DNA of 64,000 nucleotides from JADGQN01 sp035315185 (GTDB taxonomy: Bacteria; Desulfobacterota; Syntrophorhabdia; Syntrophorhabdales; WCHB1-27): contig DATFYE010000083.1 in assembly GCA_035315185.1 (NCBI GenBank), positions 5,042 to 69,041 of the forward strand. Direction: 5' to 3'. The position numbers and the translations under genes were made by a program. Position 1 is the stretch's first letter. Each line of letters begins with the position of its first letter. Below the pieces are notes generated by a model that saw nothing but the letters and a program-made list of their open reading frames with translations, did no database searches and was not told the DNA's origin. This document shows positions 8,984 through 16,664 of this stretch, piece by piece.

Positions 8984-10036
8984 TTGTCCTTGGATATCAT
9001 CGTCCAGACCTTTCTGGTCCTTGTCACAACAGTAACAAGCTATTTCATCGTCAAGGAAATGTTCGGGAGCAACCTGTATGCGGCATTTGGCGCAATGGCC
9101 GGGGTCGTGCTGGGTTATCTCATAATTAAACTGGAAGAGAAACTAAAGGAGATACCGCTCAAAAACCTGATAGGCACACTTATAGGCATTACCGTCGGCC
9201 TTTTTGTGGCGAGCCTCTTCATCTCCAAGCTTCTTCTGACCCACGCGAAGGACGTACCGATAACGTTGCCGATCTATATACTTCTCTACTTTGTGATGGG
9301 GTATCTGGGTTTTAGAATAGGGGAGAAGAAAAGCCATACCCTCGATCTTTCAAAAGTACCCCTTTTCCACCGTATGGAAGCTTCCGAAGGGAACAAGATC
9401 CTCGACACGAGCACTATCATTGACGGACGTATAGCGGATGTATGCGAGACAGGATTTCTTGAAGGGACTTTGGTCATCCCACAGTTCGTCCTGTACGAGA
9501 TACAGCACATCGCGGATCTGCAGGACCCCGTCAAGAAGACTCGCGGTAGAAGAGGCCTCGAAATTCTCCATCGTTTGCAGAAGCAGACGTTTGTTAAGGT
9601 GAAGATCGTTGATTACGATTTTCCCAAACTCAAAGACGTTGATTCAAAGCTCATTGCCCTCGCAAAAAACATGAACGGCAAAATAATAACCAATGACTTT
9701 AACCTGAATAAGGTGGCGGAACTTCAAGGTATAGAAGTATTGAATCTCAATGCACTGGTGACTTCCTTAAGGCCCGCGGTCTTACCGGCGGAACAGATGA
9801 CCATACGCATCATCAAGGAAGGCAAAGAATACGGTCAGGGGATCGGGTATCTTGATGACGGGACCATGATTGTTGTTGATGATGCACGAAAACTGCTCGG
9901 TAAAACGGTCGATGTTGTTGTGACAAGCCTCTTACAGACCTCCTCAGGACGCATGATTTTCGCGAAGCTGAAAGAACAAGCCGAGAAAGAATTTTACTTC
10001 CCAGAAGAGTACAAGCTGGAAGAACAGGTGAGATAG
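8984..10036 (+). CDS. PIN and TRAM domain membrane protein (YacL family)
   Basis: A 350-aa protein starting at a TTG that directly follows the carD stop. About four hydrophobic helices occupy residues 5-110. A PIN nuclease fold follows at about 135-255 (ILDTSTIIDGR, a late LIALAKNMNGKIITNDFNLN) with the expected acidic residues. A C-terminal TRAM domain covers about 270-335. YacL-type proteins are widespread in Gram-positives and deltaproteobacteria next to carD and ispD; an RNA-directed nuclease role is likely but not proven. Confidence 0.9.
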   Translation: MSLDIIVQTFLVLVTTVTSYFIVKEMFGSNLYAAFGAMAGVVLGYLIIKLEEKLKEIPLKNLIGTLIGITVGLFVASLFISKLLLTHAKDVPITLPIYILLYFVMGYLGFRIGEKKSHTLDLSKVPLFHRMEASEGNKILDTSTIIDGRIADVCETGFLEGTLVIPQFVLYEIQHIADLQDPVKKTRGRRGLEILHRLQKQTFVKVKIVDYDFPKLKDVDSKLIALAKNMNGKIITNDFNLNKVAELQGIEVLNLNALVTSLRPAVLPAEQMTIRIIKEGKEYGQGIGYLDDGTMIVVDDARKLLGKTVDVVVTSLLQTSSGRMIFAKLKEQAEKEFYFPEEYKLEEQVR

Positions 10037-10039
10037 TTT

Positions 10040-10738
10040 ATGAGGACCCTGGCGATCCTTCTTGCCGGCGGAACCGGCAAGCGGATGGGCTCTTCAACGA
10101 ACAAGCAGTTTCTGCTTCTTGATAACAAACCTATTCTCGTCCATTCTTTGCAAGTGTTCGAAGAGTCTCGCCCGGTGGACGGGGTTTACCTGGTAGTTAA
10201 TCAAAGAGACCTCCCACTGATCCAGGAAGAGATACTGGAAGCCTACAAGTTCAGCAAGATCGTTAAACTCGTCATCGGTGGCCGACTTCGTCAGGACTCG
10301 GTAAGGAATGGGCTGGAAGCCATTGATGAACCGTGCGACATCGTGGTCATACATGACGCCGCGCGACCTTTTGTTTCTCCTGCCTTCGTCGAGAAGACGA
10401 TATCTCTTATGGAAATGTTCGACGCAATCATCCCTGCGTTACCCGCCAGGGACACCATAAAGGTGATATCAAAGGAAGGGTTCGTATCCAAAACCCTTGA
10501 GAGAGAGGCTCTGTGGCAGGTGCAGACACCGCAGACGTTCAAATATGATCTTATCATGAAGGCCTATAGAGAGGGTATTGCCAAGAAGCTTTTAGGGTAC
10601 GATGACGCGAGTTTCGTGGAACACCTGGGCAAGCGGGTAAAGGTTGTAGAAGGTTCACCGTACAATATCAAGATAACAACACCCGAAGATCTCGTGATAG
10701 CAAAGGGTATCCTCTCCCAGTTAAAAGGCAGTGCATGA
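10040..10738 (+). CDS. ispD: 2-C-methyl-D-erythritol 4-phosphate cytidylyltransferase
   Basis: A 232-aa nucleotidyltransferase with the CTP-binding loop LAGGTGKRMGS at residues 8-18 and the DAARPFV and VQTPQTFKYD motifs of IspD. It makes CDP-methylerythritol in the non-mevalonate isoprenoid pathway. Its stop overlaps the ispF start by four bases, so two steps of the same pathway are made from one message. Confidence 0.96.
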   Translation: MRTLAILLAGGTGKRMGSSTNKQFLLLDNKPILVHSLQVFEESRPVDGVYLVVNQRDLPLIQEEILEAYKFSKIVKLVIGGRLRQDSVRNGLEAIDEPCDIVVIHDAARPFVSPAFVEKTISLMEMFDAIIPALPARDTIKVISKEGFVSKTLEREALWQVQTPQTFKYDLIMKAYREGIAKKLLGYDDASFVEHLGKRVKVVEGSPYNIKITTPEDLVIAKGILSQLKGSA

Positions 10739-11205
10739 GAGTTGGTGTTGGCTTTGACGTTCACGCTTTTGCCGAGGGACGTAAACTGGTCCTCGGCGGC
10801 CTTGCCATCCCATTCCAGAAAGGGTTACAGGGCCATTCGGATGGTGATGTGCTGCTCCACGCCATAAGTGATGCGATTCTTGGTGCTGCTGCTGACGGTG
10901 ATATAGGGCTTTACTTTCATGATTCCGACGAAAGTATCAAAGGTATAGACAGCGCGAAGATACTTACCCACGCGGCAGGCCGGGCGCGCACCAAGGGCTT
11001 CGCCGTGGTGAATGTGGACGCTGTCGTCGTCTGTGAAGAGCCGAAAATCCAGCTATACCGGGACCAGATGAGGGAACGCATCGCAAGCCTTCTTTCCGTT
11101 GACATTGAGCGGGTCAGCATCAAGGGAAAGACAGTAGAAGGGCTTGGTTTTTTGGGCACAGGGCAAGGCATAGCAGCATACGCCGTCTGCCTGCTTGATG
11201 AGTGA
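10735..11205 (+). CDS. ispF: 2-C-methyl-D-erythritol 2,4-cyclodiphosphate synthase
   Basis: A 156-aa protein with the family hallmarks: GFDVHAF near the start (Asp and His of the zinc site), HSDGDVLLHAISDAILGAA, and FLGTGQGIAAYA at the C-terminus. It cyclises CDP-ME 2-phosphate with release of CMP. It overlaps ispD upstream and the second gltX downstream by 4 bases each. Confidence 0.96.
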   Translation: MRVGVGFDVHAFAEGRKLVLGGLAIPFQKGLQGHSDGDVLLHAISDAILGAAADGDIGLYFHDSDESIKGIDSAKILTHAAGRARTKGFAVVNVDAVVVCEEPKIQLYRDQMRERIASLLSVDIERVSIKGKTVEGLGFLGTGQGIAAYAVCLLDE

Positions 11206-12584
11206 GGCGTATGGTACGTGTAAGGTTCGCTCCTAGTCCCACCGGCAACCTCCACGTGGGTAACGCTCGCACAGCGGTTCTTAATTATCTCCTGGCCCGT
11301 CACAATTCCGGCACTTTTGTCCTGCGCATAGAAGACACGGACCTCGCCCGCTCTGATGCGACCTTTGTCCATACTATCCTGGATGACCTGAAGTGGCTCG
11401 GGCTCACCTGGGATGAAGGTCCCTATTTCCAGTCCGAACGTATATCGACGTATCGCGAACATGCCGATGCACTTCTTTCTCGCGGACATGCATACAAATG
11501 CTTTTGCACGAAGGAGGCGCTTGAAGCTGAGCGCAGCGATGCGCTTCGAAGGGACGAGCCCCCGAGATACAGCGGGAAATGCCGTACGCTCTCCGAAAGC
11601 TCTCGGCAGGCCTTGGAGAAAGCGGGGAGACCTTTTGTCATCCGATTACGCTCCATGGAAAAGGAGATACGCGTGCAAGATAGGATGCACGGTGAGATCA
11701 TTTTCCCCCGAGACCATGTCGATGATTTCATACTCGTCAGGCAGGACAGCCTGCCTTCGTACAATTTTGCAGCGGCCGTGGATGATATGGTAATGGGCAT
11801 TACGGATGTCGTCCGGGGTTCAGATCATCTTTCAAATACGCCAAAACAGATTATGCTCTTTCTGATGTTTGGTGAAAAAGTGCCTGGCTATGCTCACCAC
11901 GGACTACTCACCGGTCCAGATAGGAAGCCGTTGAGCAAACGGCATGGAGCCACCAGCATAGCTGAATTCAGGGCCATGGGGGTCTTACCTGAGGCTCTGG
12001 TCAATTATCTGGCCATCATAGGCCGGAGCGTGCAGCATGAATTTTTGCAGAAGGAAGAAGTGGTGCGCGATTTCTCTATAGACTCTTTTTCAGGTTCTGA
12101 CTCACTCTTCGATCTTGACAAGCTCCTGTGGCTCAACGGAACCTACATAAGGTCCCTTCCGTTGGAGCGCATTCTTTCGGAGCTCGGATTGAGTGAAGCT
12201 TGGGCCGACAGGGTGGCACTACTCCGTGAAAACGGAAAAACGCTCGTCGAGATGAAGGGCCTTCTGGACATCTTTGATAGTTCGGGTGTCCACGCTGATG
12301 CCCTCGATTATCTCTCCCGTCTGAAGGGCCTGGAGCGTCCTCTGTCGCTTCTGGGAGAGGCACTGACGGGCGATATTAAGAAACCATTTGAAGAGATTTA
12401 TGAAACTTTGGAGAAAGGATCCGGGCTGGCCAGAAAGGACCTAATGATGCTCTTGCGCGTGGCTATAACAGGCAGAAAGAGCGGTCCTCCTCTGAAAGAA
12501 GTTTTTCGGCTCACACCGGAACGCCCTATCCTGGAGAGGGTATCATGTTTGCAGAAGAAATTCGGCAATTCGGTAAACGCCTGA
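11202..12584 (+). CDS. gltX: Glutamyl-tRNA synthetase (second copy)
   Basis: A 460-aa synthetase. The GTG at 11202 overlaps the ispF stop; an ATG at 11211 is an equally good start. The HIGH motif reads HVGN and the KMSKS motif is PLSKRHG; a CFC...C zinc-type cluster is present. It differs clearly from the copy at 6.8-8.2 kb, so this is an old paralogue and not a recent duplication. In bacteria with two GltX proteins one often charges tRNA-Gln with glutamate for the amidotransferase GatCAB. Its last 40 bases are shared with the start of the kinase gene. Confidence 0.94.
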   Translation: MRRMVRVRFAPSPTGNLHVGNARTAVLNYLLARHNSGTFVLRIEDTDLARSDATFVHTILDDLKWLGLTWDEGPYFQSERISTYREHADALLSRGHAYKCFCTKEALEAERSDALRRDEPPRYSGKCRTLSESSRQALEKAGRPFVIRLRSMEKEIRVQDRMHGEIIFPRDHVDDFILVRQDSLPSYNFAAAVDDMVMGITDVVRGSDHLSNTPKQIMLFLMFGEKVPGYAHHGLLTGPDRKPLSKRHGATSIAEFRAMGVLPEALVNYLAIIGRSVQHEFLQKEEVVRDFSIDSFSGSDSLFDLDKLLWLNGTYIRSLPLERILSELGLSEAWADRVALLRENGKTLVEMKGLLDIFDSSGVHADALDYLSRLKGLERPLSLLGEALTGDIKKPFEEIYETLEKGSGLARKDLMMLLRVAITGRKSGPPLKEVFRLTPERPILERVSCLQKKFGNSVNA

Positions 12585-14038
12585 AAAGTTTTTTCCGCAG
12601 CCTTTCTTTAAGGACTCAGCTCCTGCTGATCCTGCTTTTCCTTCTCCTTACGTCGATCGGTTCTCTGACTATCATCTACACGAAAAGCGAGGAGTTGATC
12701 CTTGAGAAGGTGACGGACAATATCGATGATATCACAAAGGCGATCCAGATCAGCGTCGAAGAACTCACCTACCGGGGAGACAGTACCCAGAGGCTGAAAA
12801 CGTACGTAGATAACCTGAATAAGAAAGGAATACGTGAAATCTCCATCCTGAGCGATGCGTCAGAGGTCATAGCAAGTTCGGACCCGCAGAAGATCGGCAC
12901 GGTACAGCAGCCTCCCAAGAAAATAGCCGCATCTGATAAAATGGGGAGGAAGAAGGACTTGATGATTACTGCGCGGCTTGGAGAAGAAACGGGCAAGAAG
13001 GAAGGACAGCGTCTTTACAGCGTCATCATGCCTGTTTCAATCAAGGGACAGAAGATCGGCTATATTCACGTAAGCATGGTCCTTGATGACTACAAGTATC
13101 TGCAGCGAAGAAATCACCTGAAGAGGATTCTCAGCACGATCTTTGCGTTCAGCATTGGCATCATAATCTGCCTGATCTTCGCAGAAAAGTATACTGAGCC
13201 CATCAAGAAGACTGCCTTCGCAGCCAAGAAGATAGCTGAGGGCGAACTCGTCAAGATCCGCGATACCAGTCGTGGAGATGAAATCGGGGTGATGGTCAAG
13301 AGTTTTAACGACATGGTAGACAAGCTGAGCGAGAGAAAGGAGTTGGAAGAAAAGCTGAAGAAGACTGAACAACTTTCGATGATAGGCCAGCTGGCATCAG
13401 GCATAGCCCACGAAGTGCGCAATCCCCTCAACTTTCTTTCCCTTTCCATCGGTCACATAAAGGAACGCGTTCTCGAAGAAAACGTCGCCGGCAGAGAAGA
13501 TATAACGGCCCTTCTGGATAATTTAAAAAAAGAGATTTACAGGGTCAACGAGCTGATCAACAACTTCCTCTTTGTGGGTAAGCCTATCGTGCTGAATAGA
13601 ACCTGGGTGGCGCCTGAGGCGCTGGTGAGTGATGCGCTGGCCATGGTGAAAGACAAAGTGAGAGATGGAATCGAAGTTGTAACGGTTTGCAAAGATGGGG
13701 GGCAGATTCACTGCGACGCGGAATACATGAGGATCTGCGTCATCAACCTGCTTCTCAACTCGATCCAGGCGATAGAGGACGCGGGGACGATTCTCGTTGA
13801 ATGTGGGAAGGAGAACGGTTTCTCCTATATTTCCGTGACGGACAATGGAAAGGGTGTAACCGAAGAGGAAGCCGGAAAGATATTTGAACCTTATTACTCT
13901 ACAAAAAAATATGGCATCGGTCTCGGTCTCACTATCACTAAAAGACTTGTCGAAGAGCATGGAGGCACTATTTCCATGGACAGCTCAACAGGACAAAAGA
14001 CCGTAATAACAATAAAGGTGCCCTTCCATGAAGCATGA
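12545..14038 (+). CDS. Membrane sensor histidine kinase (NtrB/ZraS type)
   Basis: A 497-aa kinase beginning inside the end of gltX behind GGAGAGG. It has transmembrane helices at about 25-45 and 195-217 with a periplasmic sensor of roughly 145 residues between. A HAMP linker, a HisKA dimerisation helix with the phosphate-accepting His near 289 (SGIAHEVRNPL) and a HATPase domain (NLLLNSIQAI N box, DNGKGV and GIGLGLTI G boxes) follow. The adjacent response regulator overlaps its last 11 bases and is the obvious partner. The signal sensed is unknown. Confidence 0.93.
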   Translation: MFAEEIRQFGKRLKSFFRSLSLRTQLLLILLFLLLTSIGSLTIIYTKSEELILEKVTDNIDDITKAIQISVEELTYRGDSTQRLKTYVDNLNKKGIREISILSDASEVIASSDPQKIGTVQQPPKKIAASDKMGRKKDLMITARLGEETGKKEGQRLYSVIMPVSIKGQKIGYIHVSMVLDDYKYLQRRNHLKRILSTIFAFSIGIIICLIFAEKYTEPIKKTAFAAKKIAEGELVKIRDTSRGDEIGVMVKSFNDMVDKLSERKELEEKLKKTEQLSMIGQLASGIAHEVRNPLNFLSLSIGHIKERVLEENVAGREDITALLDNLKKEIYRVNELINNFLFVGKPIVLNRTWVAPEALVSDALAMVKDKVRDGIEVVTVCKDGGQIHCDAEYMRICVINLLLNSIQAIEDAGTILVECGKENGFSYISVTDNGKGVTEEEAGKIFEPYYSTKKYGIGLGLTITKRLVEEHGGTISMDSSTGQKTVITIKVPFHEA

Positions 14039-15518
14039 TGCTAGAACAGTCCTCGTTGTTGAAGATGACAGGAACCAGAGAGAGATCATCAAGACTATTC
14101 TGGTGAAAGAGGGCTACTACGTAGAGGAGGTCGGCACCGGGGGGAAAGCAATCGAGCTTTTGAAGAGCGGCTCCTTCGACGTTGTTCTGACTGACTTGCG
14201 GCTACCCGATATGGAGGGAACGGAAATTCTTAAGGAGGTCAAGTCGCAGAACCAGCCGTGCCACGTGATCATAGTCACGGCATTCGGCTCCATTCCTTCT
14301 GCGGTAGAAGCCACGAGACTGGGGGCCTTCCATTACCTTGAGAAGCCCCTTGAAAAAGATCAACTGCTTCTCGTCCTGCAGAACGCAGTGGACCAGGTAC
14401 GTTTGCTCAAAGATAACATCATGCTCAAGGACCAGCTTGTCGACAAGTTCCAGCTGGATAATATTGTTAGTGACCACGGGACCATGCATGAACTGTTCAG
14501 AATTGTCCGGAGGGTTGCACCCACCAATTCTACTGTGCTGATCTACGGAGAAAGTGGTACAGGTAAGGAGCTTTTTGCCAAGAGCATCCATTACAACAGT
14601 CCACGAAGGCAACACCCATTTTTCGCTATCAATTGCGCTGCCATACCGGAGACTCTTTTGGAGAGCGAGTTATTCGGTTACGAGAAGGGCGCCTTCACAG
14701 GAGCAATCACCAGGCACATCGGTCTCTTTGAACAGGCAAACCACAGTACCCTTCTTCTTGACGAAATAGGCGACCTTACGCAGGCCATGCAGGCCAAAGT
14801 TTTAAGAACCATCCAGGAAAAGGAGATACGGCGGATCGGTGGGAAAGAAACAATCAAGTTGGACGTCCGGATCATCGCCGCAACAAACAAGAAGCTGGAA
14901 GAGGAGATCAAGACAGGAAGGTTCCGTCAGGATCTCTATTATCGTCTCAATGTGATAGCCTTTACTATACCGCCTTTGAGAGAGAAGATGACGGATATCC
15001 CGGTATTGGTGGAACATTTTCTGAAGAGATTGAATGAGTCGCATACGAGGAAGAAGAGCATCTCCAACGATGCCCTCCAGCTTCTCATGGCCTATTCCTG
15101 GCCGGGCAACGTCAGGCAACTTGAATCAGTTATGGAAAGGGCGTACGTGATGTGTGATGAGGATACGATAGACGCCGAGCATATGCCGGAAGAGATCAAG
15201 CAGGGGCAGGACGGGCAGCTCGTCCAGCAGACGTTTCGACACAAAATTGAGTTTCTTATCGACGCCCGGCTCACGGCTGCGGAATATAGGCTCTACCTGT
15301 ATCTCTCAAGTCTCGACCATCTGGATGTCGGCTACCCCGCCATGGCCGAACCGAGGAAAATCATCGAACGGCTCAATATCAACAAGGACACATTCTACAC
15401 GGCCATCGCGAAACTTAAAGAGCTGGGACTCTACGACTTCAAACTACGCACCGGCCAAGGGAAAAGTACAACGAACCCGGGGTCTTCGCAAAAATCATCG
15501 TCGGAAATCTCCGACTGA
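14028..15518 (+). CDS. Sigma-54-dependent response regulator with non-Fis C-terminal winged-helix-like domain
   Basis: A 496-aa regulator: receiver domain (1-120, phospho-acceptor Asp near 56 in VLTDLRLPD), AAA+ domain (about 145-380) with Walker A GESGTGKE, the sigma-54-contacting GAFTGA loop and Walker B LLLDEIGDL. It should remodel sigma-54 polymerase when phosphorylated by the upstream kinase. The C-terminus is unusual: the standard short Fis-type helix-turn-helix is absent. Residues 405-480 instead read as a winged-helix-like unit (LTAAEYRLYLYLSSL, then NINKDTFYTAIAKLKELGLY), followed by a Ser-rich tail. A sigma-54 promoter lies just downstream and is the likely target. Confidence 0.92.
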   Translation: MKHDARTVLVVEDDRNQREIIKTILVKEGYYVEEVGTGGKAIELLKSGSFDVVLTDLRLPDMEGTEILKEVKSQNQPCHVIIVTAFGSIPSAVEATRLGAFHYLEKPLEKDQLLLVLQNAVDQVRLLKDNIMLKDQLVDKFQLDNIVSDHGTMHELFRIVRRVAPTNSTVLIYGESGTGKELFAKSIHYNSPRRQHPFFAINCAAIPETLLESELFGYEKGAFTGAITRHIGLFEQANHSTLLLDEIGDLTQAMQAKVLRTIQEKEIRRIGGKETIKLDVRIIAATNKKLEEEIKTGRFRQDLYYRLNVIAFTIPPLREKMTDIPVLVEHFLKRLNESHTRKKSISNDALQLLMAYSWPGNVRQLESVMERAYVMCDEDTIDAEHMPEEIKQGQDGQLVQQTFRHKIEFLIDARLTAAEYRLYLYLSSLDHLDVGYPAMAEPRKIIERLNINKDTFYTAIAKLKELGLYDFKLRTGQGKSTTNPGSSQKSSSEISD

Positions 15519-15619
15519 GGCGCAGCCTGTAAGTCGGAAAAATCCGACATAGATGGTTACCGCTGCGGCGCCTTCCATAGTAACATATCAATATTACTTT
15601 ATTTTTTACGATAGAGGTC

Positions 15620-15636
15620 TTGGCATAACAGATGCA
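15620..15636 (+). promoter_or_regulatory. Candidate sigma-54 (-24/-12) promoter
   Basis: TTGGCATAACAGATGCA has GG (15622-15623) and GC (15634-15635) exactly ten bases apart, as sigma-54 requires. It sits about 50 bases before the first small secreted gene and directly behind the sigma-54 activator gene. A short inverted repeat TCCGACT...AGTCGGA at about 15507-15537 lies between the two and could be the activator site. Confidence 0.6.
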
Positions 15637-15685
15637 CCTCAGATAAACAGGTTCAAAAATAAAAACGGAAAGGTGGTGATAGAGT

Positions 15686-16141
15686 GTGCAAAAGGCGCTG
15701 CTATGCGCTCCGATGTTAGTCATCAGCGTTGCGTTCGTGACAGCCGCGTTTGGTCAAGGTCAGGCAGGCCAGCCCGCAACGGCAGCCCCTCAAAAGGCTC
15801 ATGCGTCAGCGCCTCAAAAGAAGCCTGTATATGAAAGGGCAGCTCCCGGGAAGAAGTCCTCCAGGAGCAAGACACACAGTTACACCGGCAATGTCACGAA
15901 GGTGGACACACTGCTCAAGACGATCGTGGTAAAAGGCAAGAAAGACGAAATGACCTTCGACGTGGGTAATACCCAGATGAAGGGCAATGTGGAAGAAGGG
16001 GACAAGGTCACGGTAAAGTACGCAAAGAAGGACGGTAAAATGGTGGCCTCTTCTGTCACCAAGGCAGGAGAAGAGAACGAGATGAAGAAGGAGATGAAAC
16101 CGGGTGCAAAGCCCATAAAGCCGGCATCCGCAAAAAAGTGA
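15686..16141 (+). CDS. Small secreted Lys/Ala-rich protein
   Basis: A 151-aa protein from a GTG start (AAAGGTGG upstream). A signal peptide covers residues 1-24 (cleavage near AAFGQ), then a Pro/Ala/Lys-rich linker. A short domain at about 65-125 (YTGNVTKVDTLLKTIVVKG, DKVTVKY) resembles small OB-like beta-barrel domains of periplasmic proteins. A Lys-rich tail ends it. Its signal peptide matches that of the next gene at DNA level (LVISVAFVT core), so the two share ancestry in at least that part. Probably part of a sigma-54-controlled pair. Confidence 0.8.
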   Translation: MQKALLCAPMLVISVAFVTAAFGQGQAGQPATAAPQKAHASAPQKKPVYERAAPGKKSSRSKTHSYTGNVTKVDTLLKTIVVKGKKDEMTFDVGNTQMKGNVEEGDKVTVKYAKKDGKMVASSVTKAGEENEMKKEMKPGAKPIKPASAKK

Positions 16142-16172
16142 CAAGCAAATACAAAAACCAAAGGAGGATCTC

Positions 16173-16505
16173 ATGAAGAAAGCATTTTTAGTTGCTCTAA
16201 CGTTAGTGATCAGCGTGGCGTTCGTGACAGTCGTGTTTGCTCAGGCCCCAACGCCTGCGCCGGAAAAAGCTGCTCCTATGGCACCTGAGAAAGCCATGAA
16301 GGCGCCGGCGTCGACCGTGAAAGAGGAGTCTACTCCAGCGGGTGTGTCGAAGAAAGCCGACAAAGGGAAAGCCCCGAAAGCTAAAAAGGGCGGCGTAAAG
16401 GAAGAGTCTACCGCGGCCGGCGAGTCAAAGAAGGCGGACAAGGGTCCGGCACCCAAGGCTCCCGCGGGTGGCTCAATCCCTAAGGAAGCTGGCCCGCAGA
16501 AGTAG
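16173..16505 (+). CDS. Small secreted low-complexity protein with internal repeat
   Basis: A 110-aa protein behind AGGAGG with a signal peptide at 1-23 (cut near VVFAQ). The rest is almost only Lys, Ala, Pro, Glu, Gly and Ser and contains a repeat: VKEESTPAGVSKKADKGKAP and VKEESTAAGESKKADKGPAP. No cysteine or aromatic core is present, so it is probably disordered and cationic in the periplasm. It shares its signal peptide with the preceding gene and is followed by a strong terminator. Confidence 0.75.
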   Translation: MKKAFLVALTLVISVAFVTVVFAQAPTPAPEKAAPMAPEKAMKAPASTVKEESTPAGVSKKADKGKAPKAKKGGVKEESTAAGESKKADKGPAPKAPAGGSIPKEAGPQK

Positions 16506-16526
16506 TAGTGTAACGAACACGTCATT

Positions 16527-16554
16527 AAAAAGGGGGCTGCGAAGCCCCCTTTTT
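16527..16554 (+). terminator. Rho-independent terminator
   Basis: GGGGGCT-GCGA-AGCCCCC followed by TTTTT, 25 bases after the stop of the low-complexity protein gene. Confidence 0.88.
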
Positions 16555-16659
16555 AGTCTATCTAGTCTATCTGGTCTATTTAGTCTATTCTTCAGTGTGT
16601 CTGGTCTGTCTCGTCTCGAACCCGATGGACCAGAAGGACTAGATAGACCAGATAGACCC
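16553..16659. repeat. Quasi-tandem TAGTCTATC units with inverted partner
   Basis: The stretch 16553-16590 repeats TAGTCTATCTAGTCTATC-like units of about 9-10 bases; 16627-16659 carries the reverse complement (GACTAGATAGACCAGATAG). The two arms would pair over about 20-25 bases. It fills the gap between convergent transcripts. Confidence 0.75.
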
Positions 16660-16664
16660 AGCCT

